NCBI GenBank assembly: GCA_026874595.1 | Contig: CM049308.1 | Coordinates: 72,266,624 to 72,330,623, forward strand | Reading direction: 5' to 3' | Source of the DNA: Sipunculus nudus | Taxonomy: Eukaryota; Annelida; Sipuncula; Golfingiida; Sipunculidae | Length of the DNA: 64,000 nt | Shown: positions 36,971-49,500 of the stretch, in pieces | Layout: each line of letters opens with the position of its first letter | Position numbering within the stretch: position 1 is the stretch's first letter | Notes under the pieces: model-generated | The model's input: the letters and a program-made list of their open reading frames with translations, nothing else | The model's database searches: none | Told to the model about the DNA's origin: nothing | Made by a program: the position numbers and the translations under genes

Positions 36971-38430
36971 TAATTACCTCAGATAACACCACAAGCTTGT
37001 AATTACCTTAGATGACCCCACTACCATGTAATTATGTCAGATGAAACTACTATCATGTTTTTACCCCAGATGTGACACCACTGACATGTTATTATCCCCT
37101 GGTGACACCACTGGCATGTAAATACAGTCAGGCCAACTTTGTGTCATATCGGTTAATAGAAAATCCTGTTTATTAATTGTTACATAAATTTGAAATCCAA
37201 AACCATTTCCTTTTTAAACAATGGTAAATCTGACCATTTAGTATCATGGAATATTGCCATTATCCCTTTTATTGTCATGGTTGGACCCTTGGCAGTGATA
37301 CCAGTTCGCAGTTAATATCACATCAAACGCATACACGGCGATCAACGAGACCAAGAGCCTGTAATCAGTCAGGTGTATCAAATGATGGCATCTCCCACCA
37401 ATGGCGGCAGGCAAAGTGCAGTGATGCATGCGGGTCACTCCATGTCACTTAGCTCATTAACGTCTTAGGCTAAGATACCACGGTAATACAGATCATTGCG
37501 TACCTTCGTACGTTTACAAGGGCAATGTTTGCAATCACATATCATATAAATTGAACTCCTGACCTTTGAAAGGCCACGGTTTACACCTCAGTGACCTTTC
37601 ACTGAGATTATATCAAGCACGAGCTTTTAACATTGCTTAAGACTGGAAATCCCCTTTAACTTGAAGGTCCACGAAAAGCTGGAGATTATGTGAACACTGG
37701 AGGAGATACCTGGTCCAAAACATCAATCACGGCTAAACTTCAGAAAATTGAAAATGGCATGACAAGCCGGCTTCCAAATTGTCCTATCATAAAGATTAGC
37801 ATGGAAGTTTGAATCATTAATAAGATATCCGGAAAATAAGGTGCAGTAGGGGAAATAATTTTCTAGTTTAATAGTTTGCCTACGCATAACGTTATAACTT
37901 TGTCGCATATTTCCAGACATTTGACCTCATGACCCAGACCCTACATCTCTTTCTGTTGGCAAGTCAGATTTTTGTCAGTTATTGCGGCATGGGGCAAAAA
38001 ATCTTACAAGAAATAAATTTTCAGGCGCGCATAAAAGTAATTTGATATGCCGTTGTGCAATAAAAATATTCATAAACGTTTCTGTTTCCTTTTTATTGAT
38101 GATTTATTTAATATAATTTGAGACATAACGCTTCTTCTATGACTCAAAAGGAAGCCCGCATAATGTCACATCCCGGTTATTATCATAATTTATGCATGCA
38201 CCACCGACATGACAATAAGCTGGCTTGACTGTACCTCAGATGTCACCACTGGCATGTAATTACCTCATATGACACCACTGGCATGTAATTATCCAGATGA
38301 CACCACAAGCTTGTAATTTCCTCAGAGTATATACCACTCTCATGGAATTATACCTCAGATGGCACCACTGACATGTAATTACCTCAGGTAACTCAACTGG
38401 CATGTAATTACCTCAAATGGCACAACTAGT
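36971..38430. repeat. 29-bp minisatellite split by a 1.1-kb insertion
   Basis: Degenerate repeats of about 29 bases like GGCATGTAATTACCTCAGAT plus GACACCACT occupy 36971-37124 and 38232-38430. The two halves join in register across the insertion (…ATGTAAATA | CCTCAGATG), showing that one array was interrupted. Confidence 0.8.
37125..38231. mobile_element. 1,107-bp TA-flanked DNA transposon, non-autonomous
   Basis: It starts CAGTCAGGCCAACTTTGTGT and ends AATAAGCTGGCTTGACTG. Read as inverted repeats these match at about 20 of 25 positions. TA lies at both borders (37123-37124, 38232-38233), as for Tc1/mariner-like insertions. It sits inside a minisatellite whose register gives the empty site. 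The interior is visibly richer in CpG than the surroundings (for example 37300-37540, 37990-38080) and has only 60-68-codon ORFs with no DDE motif recognised. Confidence 0.75.
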
Positions 38431-38937
38431 TTATTATTACCTTACTCCCTTTTGCCACTGACAGGCAGAAAAATTCTCTAAAATTTCTAAATTGCGATTT
38501 CTGTGTACAGTCACCAGTGAGCAATCGAAAAAACTCCCAAAAAAACCCATGAAAACGTGTTTAAGTCATATTGAAGAAATGACAAACTTGTACCTCACAA
38601 CCCCTTCTTAAACAGTGTTGCTTAAGCCATTGTCATTTTAGCAAATTTTTCAAAGAGTTTGTGTTTTCAAAAGGTATATTTATGCAGTTGATTATCTTCA
38701 TATTGATCCTGTTGTGATGAGGTGAACCCTGTTATAATTCAGCACAATTTTTCAACACACTTAAAGTTCAGCCTTTGGGCAAGATCAGTGAACATGGCTG
38801 AGGAAGATGGAGAAAAAACTGACATGTACCAAAGAATAACTAAAGAATATAACCTCCTATTAAAACCCTTTTTATTACCTAGTCATATTTTTACATAATA
38901 TCCATTTAACTTCTGCACCAACATTAATATTCACACA

Positions 38938-39030
38938 GGCCTGCCAAATCTTTTTTTTTTAAGAATGAAGCTAATTTCCCTTTTCTTCATCTTTTGTATC
39001 AGGAATTATTTTTCAGTTGAGGAGACTTGA
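38938..39030. mobile_element. Family E fragment (5' end only)
   Basis: GGCCTGCCAAATC followed by a T run, GAATGAAGCTAATTTCCC and TTTTCTTC matches the start of the other E copies. No 3' inverted end was found nearby. Confidence 0.5.
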
Positions 39031-39220
39031 TCTATATATACTGCACTGTCAGAGCCCACTAAGATCAAACAAGTTTAAATTTGATCTCTTTGTTATTTTC
39101 CTTCTTTCATCATTGAATCCATACCTGAATGTCAGCCAGCTCAGATTTTAACATAACTTCTGTGAAAAAGAATTTTGTTTCATATGTCTAGACACTATAG
39201 GGCACCAAGTCACATAAATT

Positions 39221-39582
39221 CAGGGTTCCTGCGGGGCCTTAAAAAGTCTTTATTTTTTATTTTGCATTTTAAAGGCCTTTAAAAGGTCTAAAAAATGCCA
39301 GGAATCCTGACAAAGGTCTTAAAAAAGGTCTTAAATTTGATTTCACCCATCCTGATATAATGAATGTACACAAACAGTTCAAAAATTGAAGTAAGCTTGA
39401 GACAGTTTAGAAGAAGTTGCCACGGTTACTTAATTGTAGAAGAAAGATCTCTGTAGATCTTCAGTAGTTTTAAAGCACGGTAGGGCCATTCAAGATTTCT
39501 TAGTATAAAAGGGGTTTAAATTATTTGTCAGCTGGTCTTAAAAAGTCTTAAATTTGCTTGGCCAATAGGTGCAGGAACCCTG
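39221..39582. mobile_element. 362-bp inverted-repeat element (hAT-like ends)
   Basis: The terminal inverted repeats are perfect over 12 bases, CAGGGTTCCTGC and GCAGGAACCCTG, flanked by the direct repeat AAATT on both sides. The interior is built from AAAAAGTCTTA/AAAAGGTCTTAAATTTG motifs. CAGGG ends resemble hAT-derived MITEs, though a 5-base flank is shorter than the 8 bases usual for hAT. It is non-coding. Confidence 0.7.
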
Positions 39583-42500
39583 AAATTAGGTATCATGGCA
39601 ACACTTGTGAATCAGGGGTCATCCTTTGATAGGGACATATATGTATGTATAGTTCAGCTGAAAATATTGATTTATATTCCCGAGTGGTTTCAAATGCATC
39701 GCAACAGTAAATTGTAAATAAAAAAAGGAAACTAAAGAAAAGATAAAAAAAAGAAAAGAAAACAGTAATATACCAGTAATGAAGTCACACAAATGTTTAA
39801 GGGATTATTATGATATTATATTTTCTATCATGTTTGACCCACTTCTGACCACTTAAAAAAAACTGCATGCATTTCTTCCAACATATAAATGAAGAACATT
39901 TGGGAAGGGGATTTTTCGGACTGGGAAGTTTCTGACTGGGACAGCTAGTACAGACAAGGATATTTTTAACATGGCTATTTGCTTGGGAGGACATTTCTGC
40001 CATGTCGAGATCAGTATTATAGGGTTCCATAGTAACCAATAATAGTCTTGGATAAATATATTAATCACCTTAAAATAAACATTATAATTAAACTTCTTAA
40101 CCCTGACTGTGTATTAATTTATGACAGTCTAAAGCTCTGTTTTATAGGGTTTAAAGCAGTTTACAAGAACTGTGAATACATGACTCAGTAGGCCTATATT
40201 AGACTGGTAAACGAACTTGAGTTGTGATACAAGGAATGACCTGCTGAGTTCATCCCTTCTGTTACACTGATATGGTGGTAAACAGCCAATAATCTTAACA
40301 TTTGGCTATGAGTGATGGATTAAATCATAAGAATACATGTTTCAATGGATACATGGCTACGATGAAAATATCATAGTCTTAATATCATATTAGGTCATGG
40401 AACTAAATGGAAGTGTCATGACCTATTATTTAATAAAAGTAATCAATACGCTGAGTGAATACAGACTTTTTTTACACATGTATTCTGGTATTGTTGGAAA
40501 GTAAACTAAAAAAGCTAACTGTTGGTCTGGGTTATCCAAAGTAACAGCGTACTTGTAGGCCATGAGGCATTGTAAAAAATGACAAAAATAGCTAGTTGCA
40601 TCCTCATAGACCATTAAAGTGCATTCCTCAATGCAAGATGTTAGCACTCTGATGCTAAGTACACTTGTTTATATTTGCTATTTGAATTGTTTTAGTCTTA
40701 ATGTCTTCATCATAATTGTTCTGGTCTGAAAAGTTCCTGACCAAAAAATGTTTGCCCCACAGACAAACACACTACATTGTAAAATATTTAGGTAATTTTA
40801 TACTGATTCTGATATAAATAACATATTTTTTGTGAAGAACGGATGAAAAATCTCTTTCCATTGTATAATAATATTGGCAACAAAGTGAGTGAATAATTTA
40901 AATATATTCATAAATAATATCTGTTCCAAACAAACAAGTTTTTTTCTTCATAGATCCTCTACCGTTTGTTTACACAAATGTTATTTACCTTCCATAAAAT
41001 TGTTGCATAGAATTAAAATATGTGTAGATAATGGAACAATATTAGATCAGATGTCTTGCAGTGTTTTAAACTGCTCAGAAGAGAAAAGAGTATTAACAAA
41101 ACATGAAACAGTTGAAGGGCAAACTGATGTACATGGGACATGAGAGTAATTACTCCTGAGGGATATGGGAACTGCTTACAAACAAAAGAAGTGCTTTTGC
41201 TTCAGCTAAATGGTGTTTCCTGGCGAGGATGTAAATCAGTTGTTATAAACCCTGCACGAGGTGCCATGTCTGTTCTCAAGTGATTACAACCATCCAAGAA
41301 GGAACAATAAGGCATGTCAGATGAATTACACGGAAATGTTTGTCACTGGCTAGTTCAGTTACCAGTGTAGACAATGCAGATATCAGGGGAATAAACACCA
41401 GCCCTTAGGAACCTGGTGTTATTAAAAAGATGCCCTGCCAGCCTCCCGTTATCAAATGAAGCCTGGTAAAGCAGCCTCTCAGACAGATACAGCAAGAGAG
41501 GTCTGACTTTACAGCCTTTCCATTAAGGAAGCACAGCCCCCAGCTCAGGAATAATTTTTGCTCCCAGGTTGGTGATTATCCTTCAAGAGAACACCATGAG
41601 AGGTGAAACTTTGAGACTGACCGATGGATTTTGAACCACACTGCCTGCAGTTTTCTTCCCCTTTCAGCTGGCAACAATACCCGTGGTGTTGTATGGTGGC
41701 AGTATCTGGTCACCTAAATGTTTACAGCAGTTCATAATTGTCACAATGGACACTTGAGCATATGTAATGTAAAAACAGCCAGCATGTACTGTGGGAATTC
41801 ATGACACCTAAACTGGTAAAGCAAGGCCATTAAGGGAAGTTGTTGCACAGTAAATTCAGGAAGAATTGGCCTCTGTTGTGTGATCTTGTGTTTGTCATAA
41901 AACATACATATAATTAAATGAAACAAATATTGGGTGCAATGAAATTGAGCTTGGGTGAATTACAATAGTGAATTGATCAGTTAGAAGATCGAGCAATCTG
42001 TCAGTTCAAATGTCTCACTCAGAAATATAGTCAGTGAAGTGGTTCACTTGCAGTAACTTCATTGATGTTAAAATACTGCACATGCTATGAAATAAATATC
42101 TTCTGTATTTACTCAGTTGCCAAAAATTAAAATATTACAAAAAAAATTCTCCATGAAGTTTGCATCTATTGAAAGTATATGTTCTTTACAATGTGAAGCT
42201 GTTATACCTATCACACCCTATATTACAGTCATATATTCCATTAAAACCCTTCAAACATTTATTTTAGATAAACAGACTGACATGATTTCAACAATTTTAG
42301 TCTCTGTACATTATTTTTCAATTTTTTATTTATAATCATTTAAATGTGGAGGGATGAAAAAAGGATCTGTGCAGATTATAACTATATCACCAAATTATTA
42401 AGTTAAGTGCATGTTATTATCTGTAGCATATATCCATATGCCTTATTTTAAGGAAGGAAATCTTTGCTATATATCTGAGAGAGATGGCTGAGGTTTGCTG

Positions 42501-42617
42501 TTTGTTTTTGAGAAGAAATTTCACATTATCTTCATGAAGCACCAGTGACATATAATCTATTAATAATAGAACACATATATTTATTGTGGATGTATATAAT
42601 AGGCCATATATATATAT
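39583..42617. other. Intron sequence, no recognised gene
   Basis: A GC-richer, unique-looking block lies at about 41160-41700 and could be a regulatory or conserved non-coding region; the sequence alone does not decide. ORFs at 39797-40068 (minus) and 40889-41143 (plus) show no recognisable domain. Confidence 0.5.
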
Positions 42618-42895
42618 AGCTTCGCTAGTGAAGCTTGGTTTTCTAGTGAAGCGGTTGGTACGCCCGACTTGTGCGCCACCGACCTGGGTTCTACTCCCCG
42701 ATCGGCCCAGGATTTTCCCTCATTTATTTGTCTTGTTAACAAAATGGGGGCTCGTCTAACATGACGGTTAACTTTGTGGCCCAGAGAATAAGCTCACCAA
42801 AATGTGACTCCTGGGATAATTAGTCTTGTTCTGATAGCAGAACGCTCTTAAGAGGGGGTGTGTTATGGGGTGACATAAAAGCGGACCGAACTGTC
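42618..42895 (+). mobile_element. tRNA-derived SINE, copy 1
   Basis: It begins with the palindrome-like AGCTTCGCTAGTGAAGCT, then an A-box-like TAGTGAAGCGGTTGG (42644-42658) and a B-box-like GGTTCTACTCC (42687-42697). This is the spacing of a pol III tRNA promoter. A unique tail follows, to about 42895. It cannot fold as a functional tRNA because the acceptor arms do not pair, so it is a SINE head and not a tRNA gene. Confidence 0.7.
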
Positions 42896-43012
42896 TCGCT
42901 AGTGAAGCTTGCTTTTCTAGAGAAGCGGTTGGTTCGCCGGACTTGTGTGCCACCGACCTGGGTTCGACTCCCAGATTGGCCCAGGATTTTCCCCTCATTT
43001 ATTTGTCTTTGT

Positions 43013-43017
<5 letters not shown>
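42896..43017 (+). mobile_element. tRNA-derived SINE, copy 2 (partial, head to tail with copy 1)
   Basis: The head is nearly identical to copy 1: A box TAGAGAAGCGGTTGG (42918-42932) and a perfect B box GGTTCGACTCC (42961-42971), then CCCAGGATTTTCCC and TTATTTGTCTTTGTAAC. It stops where the TA microsatellite begins. Confidence 0.75.
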
Positions 43018-43055
<38 letters not shown>

Positions 43056-43076
43056 TAGATAGATAGATAGATAAAG
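43018..43076. repeat. (TA)n then (GATA)n microsatellite
   Basis: About 17 TA units are followed by 5-6 GATA units at the tail of SINE copy 2, typical of a SINE 3' tail. Confidence 0.9.
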
Positions 43077-44416
43077 CATGAACTGCACAGCAAGATGGAC
43101 AATCGTCAACAACTGAACCAACACACTCTCCAACTGCTGCATATATATCCATATATAGAGACTGTATTTAAGGAATCGCATTAAGAAGTTCATAAAATTT
43201 TCAATTTTGTTATCATTTTAAAAAAATATGAAATATGCTATAGAATAAAATATTTTATCTGCAGTGTTTACTTTTCAATTTAATGTATTTTTTTGTTCTG
43301 AAACAAAATGTGGGGAAAATTATTAAAATTACAAATATTGTAGTGGAAAACTGATTAAAATAACAATGTATTGGGGAGACTGATTTAAATTAAATATATA
43401 GTATTGGAAAACTGATAAAAATTACACATATTCCAGTAAATGTACCCATGTCTGTATATCTTCACCATTTAACCTGATATCCAGCTTTTTGTTATCATGT
43501 CACATTTATTTTTAGATCTTAGCATGTTGATGATATTTTCAGTAATTTAAGAGCAATGCTGTTATGTCAGAAATCTCGTAAAAATAATGATATGATATCT
43601 CACATTATTCAACAGCTACTTTCTTTAATCCTACCAGCCAGTATGTACATGTAGGCCTGTCTGAGACAACCAAATGAATTGCTTTTTTTCTTAAGCTGGT
43701 GTATTATTTTGAAATAGTTCCTGGTTTCCATGCCAGCTCAGCTTAATAAAGCAGAAACCTTAATAAATACTGATCCAACATAATTAATCTGGAACTAATG
43801 ATGGTGAATGTGACATTCTTTGGAATGTGTAAGTGGTGACAGATAACAGATCAGTTACAATATTAAATTTAGATGAGATTTTTTGAGAATTGTGAGAAAT
43901 ATAGACATATAATATAGAATATAATTTGAAATCAGAATATCTGATTAAAATAAAATAAATCCCTTAGAAAACTTTATATCAGTATCATATTGTAGTTTAG
44001 TTACATCAATAGGAGCTATTTTAATTTTGTAAATTATCAGTGCAATCTTTCTATTCAGTTCAATCATTTAATAGAATAGGAGAATCAATTTATATAGTTG
44101 TTAGGTCATACTTATATACACCATACGTTTAAGCTGAGTTTTGACATGTCAGGACAAGCAATGACTAGTAGACCTGGTGGACAGCTGTGGGCTTCTGATG
44201 ACTACAAGCTGTATTATATCTACATAATAGGACTGGTGTGTTTGTTTGTATAGTTTCAGGCATCAAATCTCTCTTCATCTTTATATAAATATTCAAATAA
44301 AGTTTATATGAAAATGTAGATTAAGATCAAATGGATTTGCCTAGCTATTCAGATTTAAGTTAGCATGTTCTAAATTTAAATTGGAAACATTTAATTGAAT
44401 GAATTCAGACCTATTT
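43077..44416. other. Intron sequence, no recognised gene
   Basis: AT-rich and featureless. It includes weak repeats of GGAAAACTGATTAAAAT at 43340-43430. Confidence 0.5.
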
Positions 44417-45008
44417 GTATCCACCAAAACGAAGTTTTGCGGATACGATGTTTTTGACCGGGTTTCCCCACCGCTGTATTCATTTCCGGAGAACTCCTCT
44501 TAGACTACTGGACTGATTTTTCCGAAACTTACACCAATTATCGAGGCACATATGAACTGGTGCCTAACCAATTTGCGTTGACCTCTGATCTTTCCTCTCT
44601 GCACAGCATCCATTTGTGCGTATGTTTCCACACATAAACCCACATATCTCAGAAACCGTTTGACTGATCAGGAAAACAAAAGTTGTACAAATGTAGCCCT
44701 TGGATAGCTTTATAACATACACAGAAATGGTGGCTCCACCTGCAACCATGTTTGCACAGCATCTGTCTGTTTGTCGGCCGTGGTCTAAAATCACTCATAT
44801 CTCAGTAGTGGTTTGACTTATCTGCCTAAATATTTTGCGTGTTTATACATTATGGATAGCTTTCTCAATTTTTTTGGCAGGTGGCACCACCTACATTTAT
44901 GTTAACTCACTCTATTTCCCCTTGCCACTCAATCTATGCCTCACTTCACAATTTCCACTCTGATTTTGACGGATACACGTAGTCGCTTGTCGACCACTCG
45001 TATTCTAG
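44417..45008 (+). mobile_element. Family B Helitron-like element, copy 2 (short, solo)
   Basis: It is the clearest family B copy (592 bases). The 5' hairpin is GTATCCACCAAAAC / GTTTTGCGGATAC (44417-44446). About one and a half core units follow, then the 3' inverted motif TTTTGACGGATAC. The terminal hairpin GTAGTCG-CTTGT-CGACCAC and ACTCGTATTCTAG come next, followed by T. Not nested, it defines the element ends independently of family A. Confidence 0.8.
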
Positions 45009-46559
45009 TCTTATATGATTCAACCTTCAAGACTTGATGACTGCAATAGTTTAAAGTGATCTAATTATTTCACTATCACTTAGCAAGTTGTTTGTAGCTG
45101 TTCCTAATGTACACTTTTTGTAAATTTTATTCAATTTAGATTTACTACCATTCATTATATGTTCATTATAATTTTATTAGACTTTAAGTGCTTGTAACAA
45201 ACACAAATTTCTAGTCAAGACTGGAATTATCTATATAATTGTCTCCAGCAGATAGATAAACCTGTTTTGTTCAGGTCCGCACACTATATATAAGTGACCA
45301 GTTGCTTGACCAGACTCATGCTCACATTGATTCAGAGATATAGACTCAGCTACACAGACCAGTTATCAGCAGTCAGCCAGCCAGCCAAGAGTTTTAGTAG
45401 GATGATTAACACCACATAGGAATAAAGATGTTAATATCAATTTGCATCTTCATGATTTAATATGGAAGACAGAGTGCTACGGATGGGACCCCTACTACAA
45501 TGAAAACATTTTTCAGAATCTTCTGTGGAAAAAATTCTGAAGTCATTCCTCACATTATTTTTGTCCAGCACAGTCACAAAATAATAGTTACTAATGATCA
45601 TTGGTTTAAAAAAAAACATTTTTTAATGTTTTATTTAGTACAGGTGGAACATTGTGATAAAATCATATTGTCAAATGTTAAATTATTGGTAAATTAATGT
45701 TTTGGTGGCAATAAAGAAAAAAGTCAAGTGGTTCAGTAAAGAGGGACTGAAATGTTTTTCATCAAAGCTGTAAAGGAAATAAAAGCATTCTGTAAACCAC
45801 AGACCTGAATCAAATACTTTGCGTGTTCTCAGTTTAACATAATCATCACTAGGGGCCACAATTAATTAATTAAGGTTAGGACTGGACCATCTGGGGGGCT
45901 GGATTAGTGTCCCAGTGGGCTGATTGGACAAACAAAATTCCTTGCCTGTGGGCTAAGGGTAAGAACAATTGAATTATTGATGTAGTAGGTCTATGTTGTT
46001 AACTTTTGGCTGCTTTCATGCAGATTTCCATGGCCTATTTTCACTCAGTCCACCACTGAAGGGCCATTTATGCACTTAATGTAACCATGACATTTTGAGA
46101 TATTTTTTATTCACAAAAATAGCTATACCTATACTAACAGAAAAAACATACCCTGCATTGGAAAATCACTAGACCTCCATCACTTATACAATACTTCTTA
46201 TTAATGGCAATCCACATGTCATTGAGATTTATATTTGACCTCTTAAGATACCTGTATAATAACTTACAGACTGACAAACAGGCACATGCCAGTGAAAACA
46301 CAATCTCCATCTTGTGTTTATAAAGGCAAAAACTCATGTTTACCTGAAACAAAGGGATGATATTTCAATTCCAGGGTTAGTGTTACATTTCCCAGTGTGT
46401 GACATTAATTTTTTTCACCTCAGCTCAATTATTTTGGTTTTGTCCTGTGAGCAATACAGGTTAATTATAAATCACATTATTATTAAGCTTACTGATTTTT
46501 GTCTCTTTTGATTTGGCAATACAGTTAAGGTGACAATGTGAAAGTCAACATCAGTCACT
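45009..46559. other. Intron sequence, no recognised gene
   Basis: Short ORFs on both strands at 45437-45697 and 46134-46511 overlap each other and lack recognisable domains. Confidence 0.5.
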
Positions 46560-46582
46560 GGCCTGCCAAATCACTCTTTTTT

Positions 46583-49500
46583 AGCTCAGCTGACTGAAAG
46601 TCATCTGAGCTATAGCGATCACTCTTTGTCCGTCTGTCCGTCTGTCCGTCCGTTAACCAGGCACAAATCGTAACCGCTGGACCTAGAACCTTGTAACTTG
46701 GGATTCTGAGAGGTCCATAAAAAATCTCCTTGGAAACTAGAAATTAGGTCTCTGTTACCCATATCCTTCGAGCTATGTGGCCCCAAAGTACCCCCCAGAA
46801 AAGTCAAAAATTTCATACAAAAACTTCAATATCTCATTAACTACTTGACTGATGGTCATGATTTTTGGCATACATATTGATCATGAGATGTTCGATCAGT
46901 TCCTGCAGACTGGTGGCGCCACCTGTACTGTTTGATTTTTTACGATTTTTTCCTCTATTTTTGAGACCTTTGAGGATGCTGTCATCTGTTAGCGTGGCAC
47001 AAATCGTAACGACTGGACCTAGAATCTTCATTTTCGACACACTGAGAGACCTATGAAAAGTCTCCATGGAAACCAGAAATTAGGTCTCTGTTACCCATAT
47101 CCTTCGAGCTATGGGGCCCAAAATTACCCCCCAGAATAGTCAAAAATTTCATACAAAAACTTCAATATCTCATTTACTACATCACTGATGGTCATGATTT
47201 TCGACATACATATTTATCATGAGATGTTTCATCAGTTTGTGCAGACTGGTGGCGCCACCTGTATTTTTCAATGTTCACGAATTGTTTTCTCCATTTTTGA
47301 GACCTTTAAGGATGTAGTTATCTGTCAACAGGGTACAAATCTTAACGACTGGACCTAGAATCTTCGTTCTTGACACACAGGGAGACCCATGATAAGTCTC
47401 CATGGAAACCTGAAATTTGGTCTCTGTTACCCATATCCTTTGAGCTATGGCACTCCAAAGTACAGCTCAGAATAATGGAAAATTTGATACAAAAGCTAAA
47501 GTAACTGAACAACTAATGCAGAGATAACCATAATTGTTTGCATGGATATTGATCATGGAGTGTTTCATAAGTTTCTGCAGACTGGTGGCACCACCTGTAT
47601 TTGTTCGTTTTTTTTACGAAATTTTTCTGTATTTTTGAGACCTTTAAAGATATGAACATCTGTTAACAGGGCACAAATCATAAAAACTGGACCAAGAATC
47701 TTCATTCTTGACACACAGGGAGACCCATGAAAAGTCTCCATGGAAACTTGAAATTAGGTCTCTGTTACCCATATTCTTTAAGCTGTATGGGTCCAAAATA
47801 CCCCCCCCCCCCCCCAGAATAATGGAAAATTTGATACAAAAACTGCAGTATTTCAATAACTACAACACTGATGGTCATGATTTTCGGCATACATATTGAT
47901 CATGAGCTGTTCCATCAGTTTCTGCAGACTGGGTGTGCCACCTCTATTTTTTTTTCAAATTTTTACGAATTTTTTTCTTTTTTTTTGAGACCTTTAAAGA
48001 TGTGGTTATCTGTCAACAGGGTACAAATCGCAACAACTGGACCTAGAATCTTCATTCTTGTCATGCAAGGAGGCCCATGAAAGGTGCCTGTGGAAACTTG
48101 AAATTAGGTCTCTGTTACCCATATCCTTCAAGCTATAGGACTCCAAAGTATCCCTCAGAATAATGGACAATTTGATACAAAAACTGAAGTATCTGAACAA
48201 CTAATGCAGAGATCACCATGATTTTTTGCATGGATATTGACCATTAAGTGTTTTTATTAGTTTCTGCAGACTGGTGGAGCCACCTGTATTTTTGTATCCG
48301 CCAAAACAAAGTTTTGCGGATAGTATGTTTTTGACCGAGTTCCTCCGCCGCCGCGGCGTTCGTTTCCAGAGAGCTCCTCGGAGACTAATGGACCTATTTT
48401 TCCCAAACTTACACCTATAATCGGGTCACATGTGAACTGGTGCCTAACCAATTTGCATTGACTGCTGACCTTTCCTCTCTATCCAGTGTCCATTTGTGGG
48501 TCTGTTTCCACTCATAAACCCTCATATCTCGGGAACCGTTTGACCGATCAGGAAATAAAATTGATACAAATGTAGCCCTTGGATTGCTTTATAACATACA
48601 CAAAAAATGGTGGCGCCACCTGTAACCATGTTTGCACAGTGTCCATCTGTTCATCTGCCTTGGGTTAAAATCACTCATATCTCTGCAGTGAATTGACTAA
48701 TTCACCTGAAATTCGTCATGTGTATACATCCAGGATAGCTTTCTTGATTTTATGACAGGTGGCGCCACCTACATTCACGTTCACGCTGATGACATCCAAG
48801 CTTATATCTCGGGAACCGTTTGACCGATCAGGAAATAAAATTTATACAAATGTAGCCCTTTGATAGCTCTGTAACATACACAAAAAATGGTGGCCCCACC
48901 TGTAACAATGTTTGCACAGCGTCTGTCTGTTAGTCTGCCGTGGCCTAAAATTACTCATTTCTCTGTAGTGGTTCGACATAACTGCCTAAAATTTTGCAGG
49001 TTTATACATCGTGGACAGCTTTCTTGATTTTATGACAGGTGGCGCCACCTACATTCTAGTTAACGCTGGACACATCCAAGCTCATATCTCAGGAACCATT
49101 TGACCGATTGGGCCAAAATTGTGCATGTGTTTAGATCTCACATAGGTCTTTATCATACACAAAACTGGAGGGGTTACCTGCAAAGATTTTTGCACAGTGT
49201 TTGTCTGTTTGTCTGCCATGGGCAAAAATCGCTCATATACATATAGTGGTTTGACTTTTCTGCCTAAAATTTTGCAGGTGTATACAACTTGGACAGCTTT
49301 CTGGATTTGTGGTAGGTGGCACAACCTACATACACATTTAGGCTAGAGACATCCATGCTAATATGCAACATACCTCACTCTATTTCCCCTTGCCACTCAA
49401 TCCATGCCTCACTATCCGATTTTGGCAGATACATGTAGTCACTTGTCGGTTACCCGTATTCTAGTTTTAAAAGTTTACACATTTTTCTCTATTTTTGAGA

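Noticed and set aside
37244-37452. Transposase remnant in the CpG-rich insertion
   Set aside because: Overlapping ORFs of 64-68 codons on both strands show no DDE/D or helix-turn-helix pattern that I recognise.
42640-42990. Two tRNA genes
   Set aside because: A- and B-box-like motifs are present, but the sequence does not fold with a paired acceptor stem and both copies share non-tRNA flanks and tails. They are SINE heads.
42820-43193. Overlapping 60-110-codon ORFs
   Set aside because: They run through the SINE and the TA/GATA microsatellites; no independent evidence of coding.
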